From Dimorphilus gyrociliatus (lineage: Eukaryota > Annelida > Polychaeta > Dinophilidae), in NCBI GenBank assembly GCA_904063045.1, contig CAJFCJ010000022.1:248001-312000 (forward strand): a stretch of DNA of 64,000 bases. The letters are read 5' to 3'. This document shows, piece after piece, positions 49,901 to 63,527 of the stretch (its first letter is position 1; the number at the start of each line of letters is the position of its first letter). Under the pieces are notes generated by a model, which made no database searches, had not been told where the DNA came from, and saw only the letters and a program-made list of their open reading frames with translations. Made by a program: the position numbers and the translations under genes.

Positions 49901-51704
49901 ACAAAACCTTTATTTTTCTATTTTAGGGAAATTCTAATAGGAAAATATTTGTAATCTTTAGAAATTCAACTAAAATCGGCAGATAATGAGAATTTATCAA
50001 ATTAGCTTAATAATGATCTATAAAAACAACGTTTATACGTTTATATACCTGCTAATTGTATATGTATAACCTTTTCTAAAGGTAAACAATATATACAATG
50101 TATGTGTATATTTTTAATCAATATATTAAATGAAGTAAATAGTAGTTTATACAGAGTAACAAATAAGGGAATACTTATCTTAGTTTATATCAGTATAAGA
50201 GAGAAAAAATGCCAATTTACTCTTTAAAATCAACAAAAGATGGTGTTTCAAATAGAAATGTTGACAATTTGGGAATTTCTATTGTAAATGTCAACTTTTA
50301 TTCGGTAAATCTAAATCGTATACCCTTCTTTTCAGCGAGGAACATTCATATTCCCATATATACAATTAATCTATCTACAACGAAGCGTATTGAATAAACC
50401 AGGGAGAGTAGAAAGATAATTAAATCCTATTTTTGCGATCCATCCTTACAATATATACAGTATATTAAAGAATTTGTATATTCAAGCTATTTCGTATAAT
50501 TAAGCTAAATTCATTAAATATTTAAGCCCATTCTCTATTTTCGGAGATTATTGCTGAATTAGATTTTTCTATATGAAAAATTAAATAAAATTAAAAGTAG
50601 TTATCTTTTTCCTATTAAAATATAGGCTTTCATCATTGTTTTTTCTTTAAAAAAACAAAATAAAAAAATCTAAATAAGAAGAGAGATTTTAATTTTACTT
50701 ATGTATATTGGATGTGCTATGTGTACATTATGCATATGGATGATTTCTTTTAATTATTTTGTATTGGATTGTATCTTTATAAATTGAAATGTTTGTCTTT
50801 ACATTTGCTAAAGCAGAATGATTTGGAAAGTAGTTTATTTTCTGAGATAAACACGAGTTTGTACTCTAAACAGGAATCTCTCTAGGTGAATACAATCCTA
50901 TTAAAAGTAATGTAATAAAAGGTGACGTCATTTCTATCATTTTCTAAATTCTTGGTATTTATTGTCCTAACGCTAATGTTCTTTGAATTGAATCAACCAA
51001 TTCTGCTATACTTTACAAGAGTAAAGAATACAAGATAAAAGACAGGCGGTAGCTAGAGGAAAAGAGAAATATTGAAAGAAAGACAAGCGAACGGATACAA
51101 GAGAGAGAACAAAACAAAATAATAGAAAAACTGAGAGGATAAAGCAGGAAGAGATAGAGAGAAAGGATATTGATAATTTTTGTCTTTGGTAATAGTAAAC
51201 TGATTGCTTTTTCGGTTAGGCGTTTTTTTATTTGAATTTTATCATTACTTTTATTGACCTTAAAATATGCTAATTGGTATCTTTTGTCCAATAAGAATAA
51301 GAGATAACGCCTTATAGAAGACACAAAAGAAAATATTTAGTGTAAAAATCTTACCTGTCAAAAGCAATAGCTACCATGATAAAAGTCGAACAAGGAATAT
51401 TCGACGTGATCAGGAACTGATAAATCTGGCAGAGGGGATCATTACCAATCTCATAATGAAGGTACTCCATTATAATCGTATAAGGCACGACAACTAAGCA
51501 CGTAATCAAATCAATGATAGCAAGGGCGAGAATGAAGATAGTTGATACTAGTTTTTCCTTCTTATTAGCGAAGACATAGAGTACCAGAGTATTTCCGGCT
51601 GTTCCTAAAATGCTGATGAAGCTGAGTATAGATGCAATAGCTATGAAGGTCGCTGTATCCGATTTCGTTTGATTTGTTTGGTTCAATGTGATTCCAATAT
51701 CTTC
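46998..51704 (-). CDS. Orphan class A GPCR, two coding exons recognised
   Basis: Seven-transmembrane receptor. Exons (minus): 51355-51704 and 46998-47721, joined at phase 2 through the DRY motif (AIAFD-R-YFLICHPF), separated by a 3.6 kb intron; at least 357 residues. Seen: N-terminus with two NQT glycosylation sites, TM1 ILGTAGNTLVLYVF, TM2 ALAIIDLITCLVVVP, Cys before TM3, DRY end, an extracellular loop 2 with Cys (GRCQTTNR), TM5, a long basic third loop with SRRDKRKSTVKRDR, TM6 FVVTVVFIVTYFPA (no CWxP Trp), TM7 NNAANPVIYSFMNKNFR with intact NPxxY, and helix 8. The exon starting at 51704 follows an acceptor (CACCTTTCTAG) and has no ATG before TM1, so an upstream start exon is missing from my model. 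TM2 resembles the receptors at 35.1 and 36.7 kb. Ligand unknown. Confidence 0.85.
47722..51354 (-). other. 3.6 kb intron of the GPCR
   Basis: Interrupts the DRY motif codon for Arg. AT-rich with several TATACAGTATA-type motifs and a CRE palindrome (TGACGTCA) at 50923-50930. Small open frames inside are compositional. No nested gene seen. Confidence 0.65.
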
Positions 51705-54700
51705 CTAGAAAGGTGAAGTAAAAGTAAAGAGAATCAGTTTGCGTACTCTTATAGGGTCGATAGTTTGTCATTTAATTTGACGCGCCTGTCGAAGGACACT
51801 CGAGGTGGGAATTGCAAATTTTTCACTTGGTTTTGATTTGCCTGGAAAGAGCTCTTTGGTTCAGTTACACCAGCGTAGAAACGCTTTTTTTTTTATATTT
51901 TAAACCTTTTCTGTAATTTTCGCTTTTTATTGATTTATTAACGTTTTGAAATGTTGTCATTAGATTTTCATTATAAGACTCTTTAGACTTTTTATGTTAT
52001 TTTTATGGAATGTAATCGTTTCTAAGAGGTTCATAAAAGCGAAAGGCTGCAATCTGGACTATATCATAATAATTGATTAAAAATGTTTGACTGCCGTTGA
52101 TAATGACTAAGTAATAATTTAACATGGACGTGTATTATTTAGCTCAATAGCCGTATACTGTGGGAAAACTAAATTGAAGCATGACAAACATCACTTACTC
52201 ATGGGACTTTTACTGTGATATCTATGTCGCTTAAATCACTGAAAAACTATTAATGTATAATAAGATTAATTAGTAAAAGATATTATAAAATATAATATTG
52301 AATAAAGACCAATTTCTGCTAATTAAATGGCCGTTTATTGTCTTAAACTAACTCGATATAAAAGACTTTAGTCGATTTGAGACTAACTACTAATTTAACA
52401 TTTGTAAACAATTTATATTTAAAATATTTTCTTTTCCTCTCTTTTTACTTAGATAAAACTTTTTTTCCCTTTTTTCCCCCTTTCTCTACACCTTCTCTAT
52501 TTAACGCCTCTTTTCTTTATATGCAGTCTCTCTTCTTAATTTATACATTGTAGACTTTTCGTAGGAAATTAACCTCAAAATTGGAATGCCTTTTTAGGGA
52601 GATAAATAAATTGAGCATATCCTGTGTACATTTATGCAAATACCTATACAATTCATATATACTGTATATATAAACGTCTAATTATATTATATAAATATAT
52701 TGTATAAATATGAAGTATATACTATATACAGTATATGTAGTCTTACACAGTGTATTATCGTATAAATACTACAAAAGTATTTTTTTGTTTTTCATGAAAA
52801 GACGGAAAACAGAGTAGTACGTTTGATTTTATTCATTTCAAAGATGGTTACATTAGAAAGATCAAGGCTTTAGTTTTAAAACTCTTACAGATTTATGCTT
52901 GTTGTCTATAAATAATTAGCTACTAGAGTAGATCCATCGAAAGAAAATTTATACAAAGGTATGTCCTCAAAAAAGTTTTTCTTTAATAAAAGCAATTAGA
53001 GTTAGATAAAAAAAATATGGCAGAGAACATAATTGAAATAATATACTGAAAATCATCTCTAACCAGTTTCTATTGATAAATTATGAATATAGACTACACA
53101 CTCAATATACTTTTAATAAGCTTCTGTCAATTTTTGAAAATATTCAATTTCTTCTCATCTTGGTATTTTTCTCTAGTTTTGCTCTTTGACAATCAGTTAG
53201 ATAGTTGAATACTTTAATGTATCACTTATCAATAATCTTCAACTCTTTTACCTTCTTTTAAAGTCTTTTATTTCTAATTGAAAATTTCAAAAAAAGAGAC
53301 AATACAAAGTTATCTTTCAATGTGGATGATAGATGTAAAAGGAATAGTACACCGGAAGTGGTTTTATAAAGAATACGTAATTTACGTACTTTTTAACCGT
53401 TTCGTATTGTTTCGTGATTAAAAATAAAATAGATTAAGTGTAGATCTAGATGAAAGTCTACTACCGAATTAACTCTTGACAAGCAAATTTCATTGGGAAG
53501 AATATTGAAAAATTCGAATTGATTTGTTTTTAGGCCATTTGAAAAAATGAAATAGGATTGAGACGAATATAGAGGGAAATTGTTTTCCTCGCCATGCCGA
53601 AGCTTTTAAGCAATTATCTAGATTAAAGCAGAATAACTTGCGTCATCAATCGCCTTCATCTTTAAGATTTGTAATACATTACACTAAAGAAGATTTGTCG
53701 AACTACTAAAATTCATTAGCGTAATAATTGAATAAGAGATACGGTTAAATTGAAAAATTAAGCAACTGACAGATCTCTACTCCAAATGTACCTTCCTGTT
53801 CAGAGTTATCGGTCGACTTTGCTGTCGTATTTAAAAGTCAAGGATTGTTTACTTTTTACATTTTCATTTTAATTGTTAACTCTGTGGTCAATAGAAAACA
53901 AAAGGAGAGGAGAGAAATATTCTAACAGTGATCGATGAATACATTTCATTCTGTGAACTCTATGCGAATAAATCGCTATATTATCAATTAACAGATATAC
54001 TCTATATAAATAAAAACTGAATGTAAAAACTAAGATTTTTTTAACGCTATTGTGAATAGCGTTATTTGAATAACCCCTAAACCAAAAAGCCTGAGGTCTT
54101 TATCTGACTTCTCTTTATATTTTTAGCCCTATATTCACATACGAATCATTAAGCTTAGCTTGTTCCAAATCCAGATTCCGTTAAAAAATTCCAATTAAGA
54201 TATGGGCACTTGTATTTGCAAAAACATTATAGTATTGTACTTGTATAAGATAAATTTATATAATATTTACACGATATATAGAACGTTGTATTGATTTTAT
54301 TCATTATATTTCCAATAACTTGATATTTTTCCATTTAAAATAGAAAGTTTTTTATTAGCTTTGTTTTTAAGAGAAAAATAGGAAAGGATGAAAATTTTTA
54401 TCTAATACAAAGTGGTAATAAACTCTAAAATAATCGTTTTATATCATACTCTATTACGAATCAATTTAATCTATGCACTTTTTAATTTATCAGATGTTTC
54501 ATCAATTAAATTTAGTATCATTATAAATAGTTTGAAATATCGACCAAAGCTTATTGTTATATCTATATCTGTGACTATCATCTATATGCTTTTTTATATA
54601 CTCTATATAGTACAATCGTGGTCATAGTGGAATTAATGAGCGATATTAAATCTATATACTATAGTTCATTGATGAACTGAAATATAATAAATTACTTTAA

Positions 54701-56358
54701 TATCCTTCTCTTCTTCTCTGGGAACTCTATGTAGAAGAAATCATCCTCACAGAAAAGGTATCGTAAGGCTTAGATAAAAAAAGTAGTTGCGTGAAAGAAT
54801 ATGAGAAAGTGAAGGGTGTGTAAAACGTGTTGGTAAATCTCTATAAAGAAAAAAGAGCATAATCGAGACGATCCATTAAAAATATCTCTCTTCATCGAGA
54901 AGAGAAGTTGCAGTAAATTTTAGATAAACCCTAAACTTTATATTAGAATATTTACTGTATATATATATATATATATCTCTTTCTCTTGGAAGAATTGAGT
55001 AATTCTATATGTTTAATATAAAAAACTGTATTTTTTTAAACATTTAAATAAACTATATACATTTTACATTTGTCTATTTGTATACATCTTAATGTATTAA
55101 GTTCAGGCTATATATTTTTATATCTCATTGCCTAAAGAATGGCAAAATAGACAATAAATAAACAAACATAATGTAATTTTTTTGCTTTTTTTATTCTCCC
55201 TATAAAAGGAAAATAGAGAAAATAATGAAACAAAGTGAAAAAAACAACACAACTGGACGGCATTATTTTCTCTTTTTATCTTACCAAAATCGTCTCCTAT
55301 AGACTTATTTCAAATAAATAATTTATATAAAATCTTTATTAATCTAAATGCTAAACAATTGTTTTCATAGCTCTTATACTCTTATTCTACTTTTTATCAC
55401 CTACGCTTTAGTCTGTTTTATCCAAATTCTCTTCTTCAAATAAGTATGAAGAGTGAAATGAAAAAAAAAAGAAAACGAAAAAAACAACTAAATAATCTAG
55501 AGAGATTACTTAATGTTAACGTCTATCATTATCTAGGTGATTTAAAGCTTTCACTTTTAGATATTATCAACAATTGTAGATATCATAAGCTAAAAGATTT
55601 TGTTGTTAGTCGTCGCTCAGAAGATACACAGAGAATGACAGGTAAAAGAGAAAGTAAATTTTACTCCTTCTGTCACCTTTTCCATGGAAATCCATCAAGA
55701 AACGTAACAAAAAAAATAGATAATCATATTTATATTTCAAAACGCCTTTTCCTTTGTATATGCTAACTATTTACAAGATTTTTATCGTCTTTTAGTTTCT
55801 AGCTATTTAAATAATATATTTACATAAGTGAATAATTGATAGGTAGAGAAAGGAAGAAATTAAAAAGGAAACATTAAAGTTATATACTGTATATATGCAT
55901 AGACTCCACACATTTCGATAAAAAGAATATAAACGTTTATATATGTTTATATATGTATATATGTGAAAATTTATATGTCTAGTTCATATTAGTTCATATA
56001 TGCTTTATTAAATTTACATATACAGTATATATATATATATAGTATATATAAATATAGATATGACTTATCTTAAGCTATACAAGGATATTCATTTACTTAT
56101 TTTAAGTCTCTAGCATTGTTTTTCTACGGTTAAAAGGCAAAACTTGTCATGTTTAATAAATATGAAAGTATAAAAGAAAAATATCTATTTGTTTGAAAAC
56201 AATACATTATCATTGGCGAATCGAATATTAGTACGATTCTGCTTTACTCATTAGTGAGAGCTTTCCATGCTAGAAATAAAGTTTCTGTTACACCATTTAA
56301 ACCAAGTTTAAGCAAAAACTCTTGACAAGAAATGAATGGGAAATATTAAGAAACTTAC
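51705..56358. other. AT-rich non-coding DNA upstream of the GPCR
   Basis: About 4.6 kb. The missing first exon of the receptor at 46998-51704 should lie here or beyond. One candidate is an ATG at 51957-51959 leading to a phase-0 GTGTAA donor, but the peptide is lysine-rich and unconvincing. A 106-codon plus-strand frame at about 55446-55766 resembles no protein I know and is not supported. A perfect hairpin lies at 54042-54064. Confidence 0.5.
54042..54064. repeat. Perfect 10-bp hairpin
   Basis: TAACGCTATT at 54042-54051 and AATAGCGTTA at 54055-54064, an exact complement, with a 3-nt loop (GTG). Preceded by a run of seven T. Isolated in non-coding DNA. Confidence 0.8.
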
Positions 56359-56639
56359 ATCGACCAAGACGCAGCCTATGTGAACCTCGCAAGCAATTAT
56401 TTTTTTCCTAAAAGCAGCCGACATGCTTGATCGTCCCTTTTAGCGAACGTTCGAGTCGAGAGCTAGCCGCATTCTCACCTTGCTCATGATGAGAATGACG
56501 CCTCGTTCCCGACTCGTTCGACGCCATCTGTCGGTTTTTGACGAACTTTACGGGCGATTGTAAGTATAACGGACAATCGAACGTGTTCGTCACAGTAAAT
56601 AGCTCATTTTCGCCTTACCTGATTTCCAACACTCGCCAT
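56359..56639 (-). other. Putative 5' exons of an unidentified minus-strand transcript
   Basis: A patch with much more G+C than its surroundings. Minus strand: ATG GCG AGT GTT GGA AAT CAG followed by a GTAAGG donor (exon 56619-56639); an acceptor CCGACAG, a second ATGGCG and a donor GCAAG|GTGAGA (exon 56479-56527); an acceptor TGCTTTTAG and a donor GTCGAT|GTAAGT (exon 56359-56407). The implied introns (91 and 71 nt) are of the usual size for this genome. Translation from either ATGGCG across all three exons meets a stop early in the third, so the reading frame is not resolved. They could be 5' UTR exons of the GPCR at 46998-51704 or the start of a gene I cannot identify. Confidence 0.35.
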
Positions 56640-58674
56640 TATTCCGTCAAGCGTCCAGTTTTCATTCTATAATGGGCCAGTATCGATCAAACCCTTTTTT
56701 TGGGAGCGATTAATAGTCGTTGATTGGAGACAGTGCTTATATCAAAGAGATCTGTATGATGTAATAGAAAAATGAACAAATGTTTGTAAATGGATAAAAC
56801 GCTTATTATTACTTTAAAAGGTGAAATATCCTTTTAAAAAAACCGAAATAACACAAACAACCAAACGCTATTGGCGAGAAAAATGTTGTTAACCAAAAGA
56901 GCGATGGTTTTTCCTATCCATCAGCTGCTTTTTAACCCCAGAGTATCAAACAATTATTCTATCATAGGCCTATTTTAATACGTCGTCTCTCGTTCATATA
57001 AAAAACTAGTCTACACTTTAAGGACTTATATAAGGAATTGTCTCAGCGGTATAATTCGAAAATAAACTGCAAAGCACTAAAGAAATCAAGTAAGAGACGT
57101 TTAAATTTTTGCCTTCTATATAAATATTATACGTTTATTTATATTACATGATTATATATAGTAATGATATTTACAAATAATACTTAATCGACGCTACTCT
57201 CTTCAGAAGATAAATTTAAATATATACAACTGCCGGGTATACAATTAATAAAATCTATTGACACAAATTCGGATCGTTGAAGAATATTATAAATATATTT
57301 ATAATATATATTTATAGCGTATATACTAATATATATATATATATACATATTTAAGTATAAACTATACATTACACTCTTTCTTGTTCAAAGCTTTCTTAAA
57401 GAGTATCTTATCTTATTAGCATGAATAGAGTGACACACAATTTCTCTTCGTTATTTTTACTTTTCGTCTACCTCTTCCTATACGATTGCGATTGTCAAAC
57501 AATTGTAACTATACTCTTTATCGATATGGTAATAAGTTTTATCTATTATTTATCGCCACAGAATAATATTACAAATAGGCCAGAGGGTATAGAAAAATCT
57601 CTATATCCTTTAGATAATTTAGATTTATAGTACAATTAAAAGTGGGGATTATAAAGATAAAGGAGGCGTCTAAAATACTTTATTTAAAAATATATTTTTT
57701 CATAAATTATTAATTTGTGGAGATTAATTCATAAAAACATAAAAATACATATTTTTCCCTCACCCTTTTACTCTTATTATCCTACCTCTCCAACCTTTCT
57801 CTTTCTTCCTTTTTTGTCATTTACAGTCATTCTCTCTTATCTATATTCCTCTTTTCATTCACTTTCCTTCCCCTAGCATTCACACTCCCTCTGTCACTCC
57901 GTTTCTTTCCTCCTATAAGAGGTTAGCTATTCTTTTATCAGCTCATTTTTTCTATAAACATTTTTTCAGAGTTATCCTTAATGAAATAAACTTGTAGAGT
58001 ATCGTATTTTTTAGTAGATTAAGTAAGAAGAAACACGGGAGGAATAAAATTTTTTTATCAAGCGTATTTTATCTACTGATGATTGATTGTAAGGGTGTGG
58101 TTATTTCTTTTTTTTTAAATAGGTATGCATCTTTTGTACTCTTATTGTACATATTAAGAATTTATCGCTTATCTATATATTTACATATTGGCAAATAATG
58201 TATATAATGAATATTTAGAGTTTTGATCAAAGCACGACATGTCGATTTTTCTTTATTTTTTATCTTTATCCAATTTTAGATAATAAAAAGAAACATCCAC
58301 GAAACGTCCTTATTAATCGTACTATTCGATTTTCTAGGTTTCATTTCTTTGTGGACTACTAGTCATTAATCATCCCAGTGAATAATGTTACCCAGACTTT
58401 CTCATATGAAACGAATCGACGTCTCTTTCCGATTATATCATCATTAAGTTAAACACAGGTATTTGTAGAAAATCTCTTTGGAATATTAATGTCAGATAGA
58501 AATGCACGAAATAGAATACTATCAATTCCATTGCTCAGATTTAAAACATAAATAAGTTTCTTTCATTTTAACCGTACAAACCCAATAAAATAATCATAAG
58601 GAAGTAAATTACTGAATTATGCTAATGAAACCCTTTAATGCCTTTAAGATAGAAATTTATTATATAATCATAAG

Positions 58675-58745
58675 AGATAGATAGATAGAGACAGACAGAC
58701 AGACAGACGGATAGAGACGGAAGGGCAGAGGAAAGGAGAGAGGAA
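58675..58745. repeat. GATA / GACA simple repeat
   Basis: ATAGATAGATAG then (ACAG)n then GGATAGAGACGG and purine-rich sequence. Confidence 0.85.
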
Positions 58746-59209
58746 GAATTATAACGAATAAATATCGTCTAAGAAATGAAGGGGAAGAAAATGGAAGAGA
58801 ATAAGACATGGAGAAAATGAGAAAAAGAAAGGATGAGAGCTTAGAGTCAAGATTAAAATTTTATCGGTACTTTTCTGGTTCAAAAACGATTTATTTCGCC
58901 TAGCTGACTAATCTATTTTAACAATCCGTTTTAACAAACGTAGATTTGGGTATAGTTGACGAAAGTAAGTACTATTGATATATAAACATAAGGATTTAAA
59001 GTACAAACATTTTACATTAAGCACTCGTAGGTAAAAGAGTGGGGAGAGAGGGTAAAAGAGCGAAAGTAGAGGTAGTTTATAGAGAGAAAAAACGTATTAT
59101 AATCATTTTAAACGAAAAAAAAGTACTCTTTTATTTACTATTAAAAAAAATCAATCACGTGTGATGCCCTTTTTGTTTACTTTAGATTAATTGCTTTAAT
59201 GACACAGAC

Positions 59210-59262
59210 ATATATATATATATATATTTAAATAGATAGATTTATATATATATATATATAAA
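59210..59262. repeat. TA microsatellite pair
   Basis: Two (TA)n runs separated by TTTAAATAGATAGATT. Confidence 0.8.
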
Positions 59263-62200
59263 CTATTTTCTGTATATACTCGCTTTAATTTATCTCATTT
59301 ATCTCTATATCTTTGAATAGCTGACAATTGTTTTTCAGTATATTCTTAATTACATTTCATTTTAGACATTAAACTAAAATCCAAAGACACCTAATAATAC
59401 TTGATGAAAGGATTACTATTAAAAATATGCTGCTTTTTATATGATAGAACCGCCGAAAGAGGAGAAAAAGCTTAACCACATCTGGGTCATGTTCTCCGGT
59501 TTATCGAACTTAGTTAATCGAATAGGCCTAACAAAGGCTTTCGCTTTTTTTTTTATATAAATGAAACAATTGATGACTGTTGCATAATTATTCTAGACGT
59601 ACTGCATATATGTATTCTATTATATTTAGTAGAAAGAATACCTAGCTTTTGTATCTTTTACAAACTAGGTATCGGATGTATTGGAGGTGACGTTAATCCT
59701 GAAACCGGAAAATATGCAAGGATAGAAGAAATATACGCTGATTAGAAGCTGTTTTTTACCATTTCATAGAATCTTATCACTGTCATCTAGTTTGTTATTA
59801 CATATAATCAGATGGTTGATTAAACAGAAGCGAAAAAACTGTATAATCTTTAATGTGCCAAAAGAAACAACCCATATGTTAGTATTGATAGTATCTCAAT
59901 ACCATAATGAGGCTTAGATCTATTTCACACCTTACCACATTTATCTGCCGTATTCCCTTATGCGTCAATATTTTAGTTCTTTTATGTGGTTCAAAATCTA
60001 TAATTATCATAGCTAATAAATTAAGAAAGGCTGGTTTAAGAATCTAAATAAGAACAGTATATCAAATTCTCTATCTTATTATATATATCTGTACTGTTTA
60101 TCGTCAAATAAGAATAATTACATATTGTATATTAAGTTAGATTCTTGTGTCGTACAGAAACAATTATCTATCCCATCTTACGCTTGATCAATAGTTTGAG
60201 ATAAACATTGCGGTAACCTTAAAAGATGCTATAAGATCCGTCAACATGCTTATTCGCAATCTATCATTTGTATATTAATAGCTAGAATCAACGTACTCTT
60301 TCACGATTATTGACAAATGATCTATTGAACTTGAAATAGATATGATACTGTTCTTAATAAGCCAACTAAAATTGCACGAAAATTTTTCATCGTCAGCGAT
60401 TTCACCTATGTAAAAAATATTTTTTACTCTTTGTAAAATTCTTATTATTTATTCCTTTAATCTTTTCAAACAATTGATGAAATAATTGATTGAAACAATT
60501 ATGATCGTATTACTTAAAGGATTATTAATAAAAAATATATATTCCAAGTGTAATCAATCAAACCTGCCTAACAAAGGATAGGCTCAAGGAGGGAAGAAAT
60601 GAGATCTCCTAGTCTAGATACTTCCTAAATAATTACTCTTTTTTTCCGCTTTTTATTTTTAAGCAAAAAAAATGACGATTATATTTCTTTGTGAAAAGAA
60701 ATAGAGAATATATTTATGTAACCAATGGCAACTAGTACATTTGAAAATGGTAAATATATAGTAAAAGTCCTAATTAATCGGTTGACTTGGATTTTATGAA
60801 CTGAAAAGTCTCTTTTCAAATTCTATTTGCTAAATAAATTATTAATTGTTGTTGAAAAACTAGGGAAAATGCTGCTGTTTATATAAAAGTATGTGTTTTC
60901 TGAGTATACTGTATAAAATTTCAAAGCAAAGAATAGCATTCTCTATGATCAGAATATTCATGCTTTATTTATGTAATTCGTAATTGTTGAATACAATACT
61001 GCCTGTTAACTCTTCATTTAACCTTATAAGTAAAATAGCACATAATGAAAAATAAAGCATGATAAATAATTGATAATTTTTTAAGGGTCACGGCTACTTT
61101 TTCAATAAGAGGAAGGTTTTTCTCTTTAAGGCGAACATAAGCAAAAGTTTACACCATAAATCCTTTATGCATAGGAGAACCAACGTAAGTTTTTTTTATC
61201 TAAATATATATATATAAAAGAGTTAAGTATGTACTGCAGAGATAGCATTTGGTAATGGACACAATGTAATATATAAGGAGAATATTCTGCAAATAGTATA
61301 GACGGATGAAGAAAGAGTATAACAAGTTATAAATAACAATACAAGATTCTTTAAATTAATATAAACTTAACCAATAAAAGTAAAAAAAATAAGAAACAAT
61401 AGATAAAAGGATAAGGAATTTTGATAGAAAACAAATAGACTTGTATCACCTTTTTCTAACTAGCATTTATCGAATTCGAAGCCGGATGCTTGGCACGATT
61501 AAATAGAAAAAAGAAAACTTAGTAATTAACGGACGATCTCAGTGGTTTTTTTCCTTTCTCTATTGCAAAATTGTAATTAAGAAGGAATCCTTGTTTGCAT
61601 AGAAATGGTTTCACTTTTAATACGTTTTTCTTTCGTCTTCTACCATTATCACTGATCTCAAATTTCTTTCTTTATCCTTCGATTTCCGGTCATGATGCAA
61701 AGTGGTCTAAGTATTTAAGCAGACCTCCTCATCTTCTTTAAAAGATTTTTCATTACATACTTCTCTTTATTGTACATGTTTTATTGAGCAAAAGTAACGT
61801 TATGTAGAATAATAACAGACAATGGCATTTTTCATATATCTTCTTTTTTGTTATATAAGATATCTCTTTATGATTAGTTTATCTCCATTTCTCTTTAATT
61901 AATATACGTATTACACAGATTACATTCAGTATGTATACGATATATATTTGTGTATTTATATATAGCACACATGTGGTTTCAGCTAGAGTATATTATTATT
62001 GTATTTTGAATAAATAATAGCACTTATCCATTTATACTCTAGATAACGACTTTCTAAATACACGAATTCAATTGAATAGCAATATTATAGATGTAATTGC
62101 TTTCTCTAATTTAGAGATACCTTCTTCGTAAACTTTTTTAAATGGATATAAAATTCCATTTGTCTGGACAAACTCATTATTACCCTGGAATAATTCAGAG

Positions 62201-63527
62201 ATTGTGATACGCATCATATTTACGCTAGACTCACTTTGGACACAAATTTTTATGCTTAGATGATTTTTCTTTTAATTAGGCCTAAATTTTCTATAAGAGA
62301 ACATAAGTTACTTACAACAAATTATAGGGAGACTAAATTGGATAGCCTTTTCTTGGTCATGCTATTTTCTTAATACTACTTTACAAGGACGAAATTAAGC
62401 GTAGTTTTCTTTCTATCCGTACGTATCTGTATAATGCTCTATCCTTGTGTCTCTCTGTCTCTGTCTCTGTCTCTCTCATACGCCCCCACACCCACATTCA
62501 GATTTACATACATATACATATGCATACCCACTTTTTCAACATTGCCTAAATGTATATTTAGCTATCTTTAAAAATTTTCTTAGTCTCTTCTATTTAGAAT
62601 TAATTAAAAGAAATACGCGGATGGAAAGCTAATAGGTCTTTTTCTTTTTACTGCAAACTAGAATCATTATAAAAATGACAAAACAAAATAAAAAGAGAAG
62701 AAACTTTAGAAAATATTTAGACTAAAAGGTAAAAAATAAATTACTCGTAAATTCGTAAAACGTGGAATGGAATTCAATTTGAATTTTGGTCTCTACAATT
62801 TGTTCTGCGCATTTAAACAAAGCGCTTTCCTTATTATACTTTGTTCACCAATAGCCTATAATTTATTAGTCACCACTCAACAAATTCGCAATCTCGTCTC
62901 ATAGGTCAAAGCTTCCGTGAAACCTAATACTCTAGAGCATCGGCAACTTTCTCCTCTATAAAAGCCTACATGATTTCTTAGAGTATTATTACCAGTAATC
63001 TTACAAATAAACACTATTTCTCAGTTGTATGTTTTACTTATCGGCCCTTTGACAAAAATTACAACTCATTCTTTAGGCTATAAAAGTCAGTGACAACTCG
63101 GATGTCTCTTTACCATCTCTTTTTATTCACTCTCTCTCTCTCTCTCTTCTTTCCTTTCTCTCTTCCCTATCTCTCCCTATCTCTCCCCTTCATTCTATCG
63201 TTTTTTTCTAATATTTTTTAATATATATTCTTGAATAAAATTTAATTGAATGATAATTAAATCACTATTTCTTTGTAAATAAATCAAGTATAGCTTTTGT
63301 GGTAAGTTATGATTTTCACTAAAAGTTCACTTGTACATGATCCAGTATATCTAAACAATTTTTGTTCTTAATTAATAATCTAAACAAATATAAAGATAAA
63401 AAAAATTAATTAAGATTAATTTACTATCAAGGAAGCTACACGACTATTGCCAAGGTAGAAGCCTATTACCTAGGTACTACTTGTTATTGTGTAAATTTAT
63501 CTACAATCTTCAATATATATTCATGCT

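Noticed and set aside
51565-51771. Alternative frame with an ATG overlapping the first GPCR exon
   Set aside because: It runs across the acceptor at 51705 and out of frame with the clear TM1-TM3 sequence; the peptide has no receptor features.
55446-55766. 106-codon plus-strand frame starting with a Lys/Arg-rich segment
   Set aside because: A-rich composition, no recognised domain, no splice or family support. It could be chance in AT-rich DNA.
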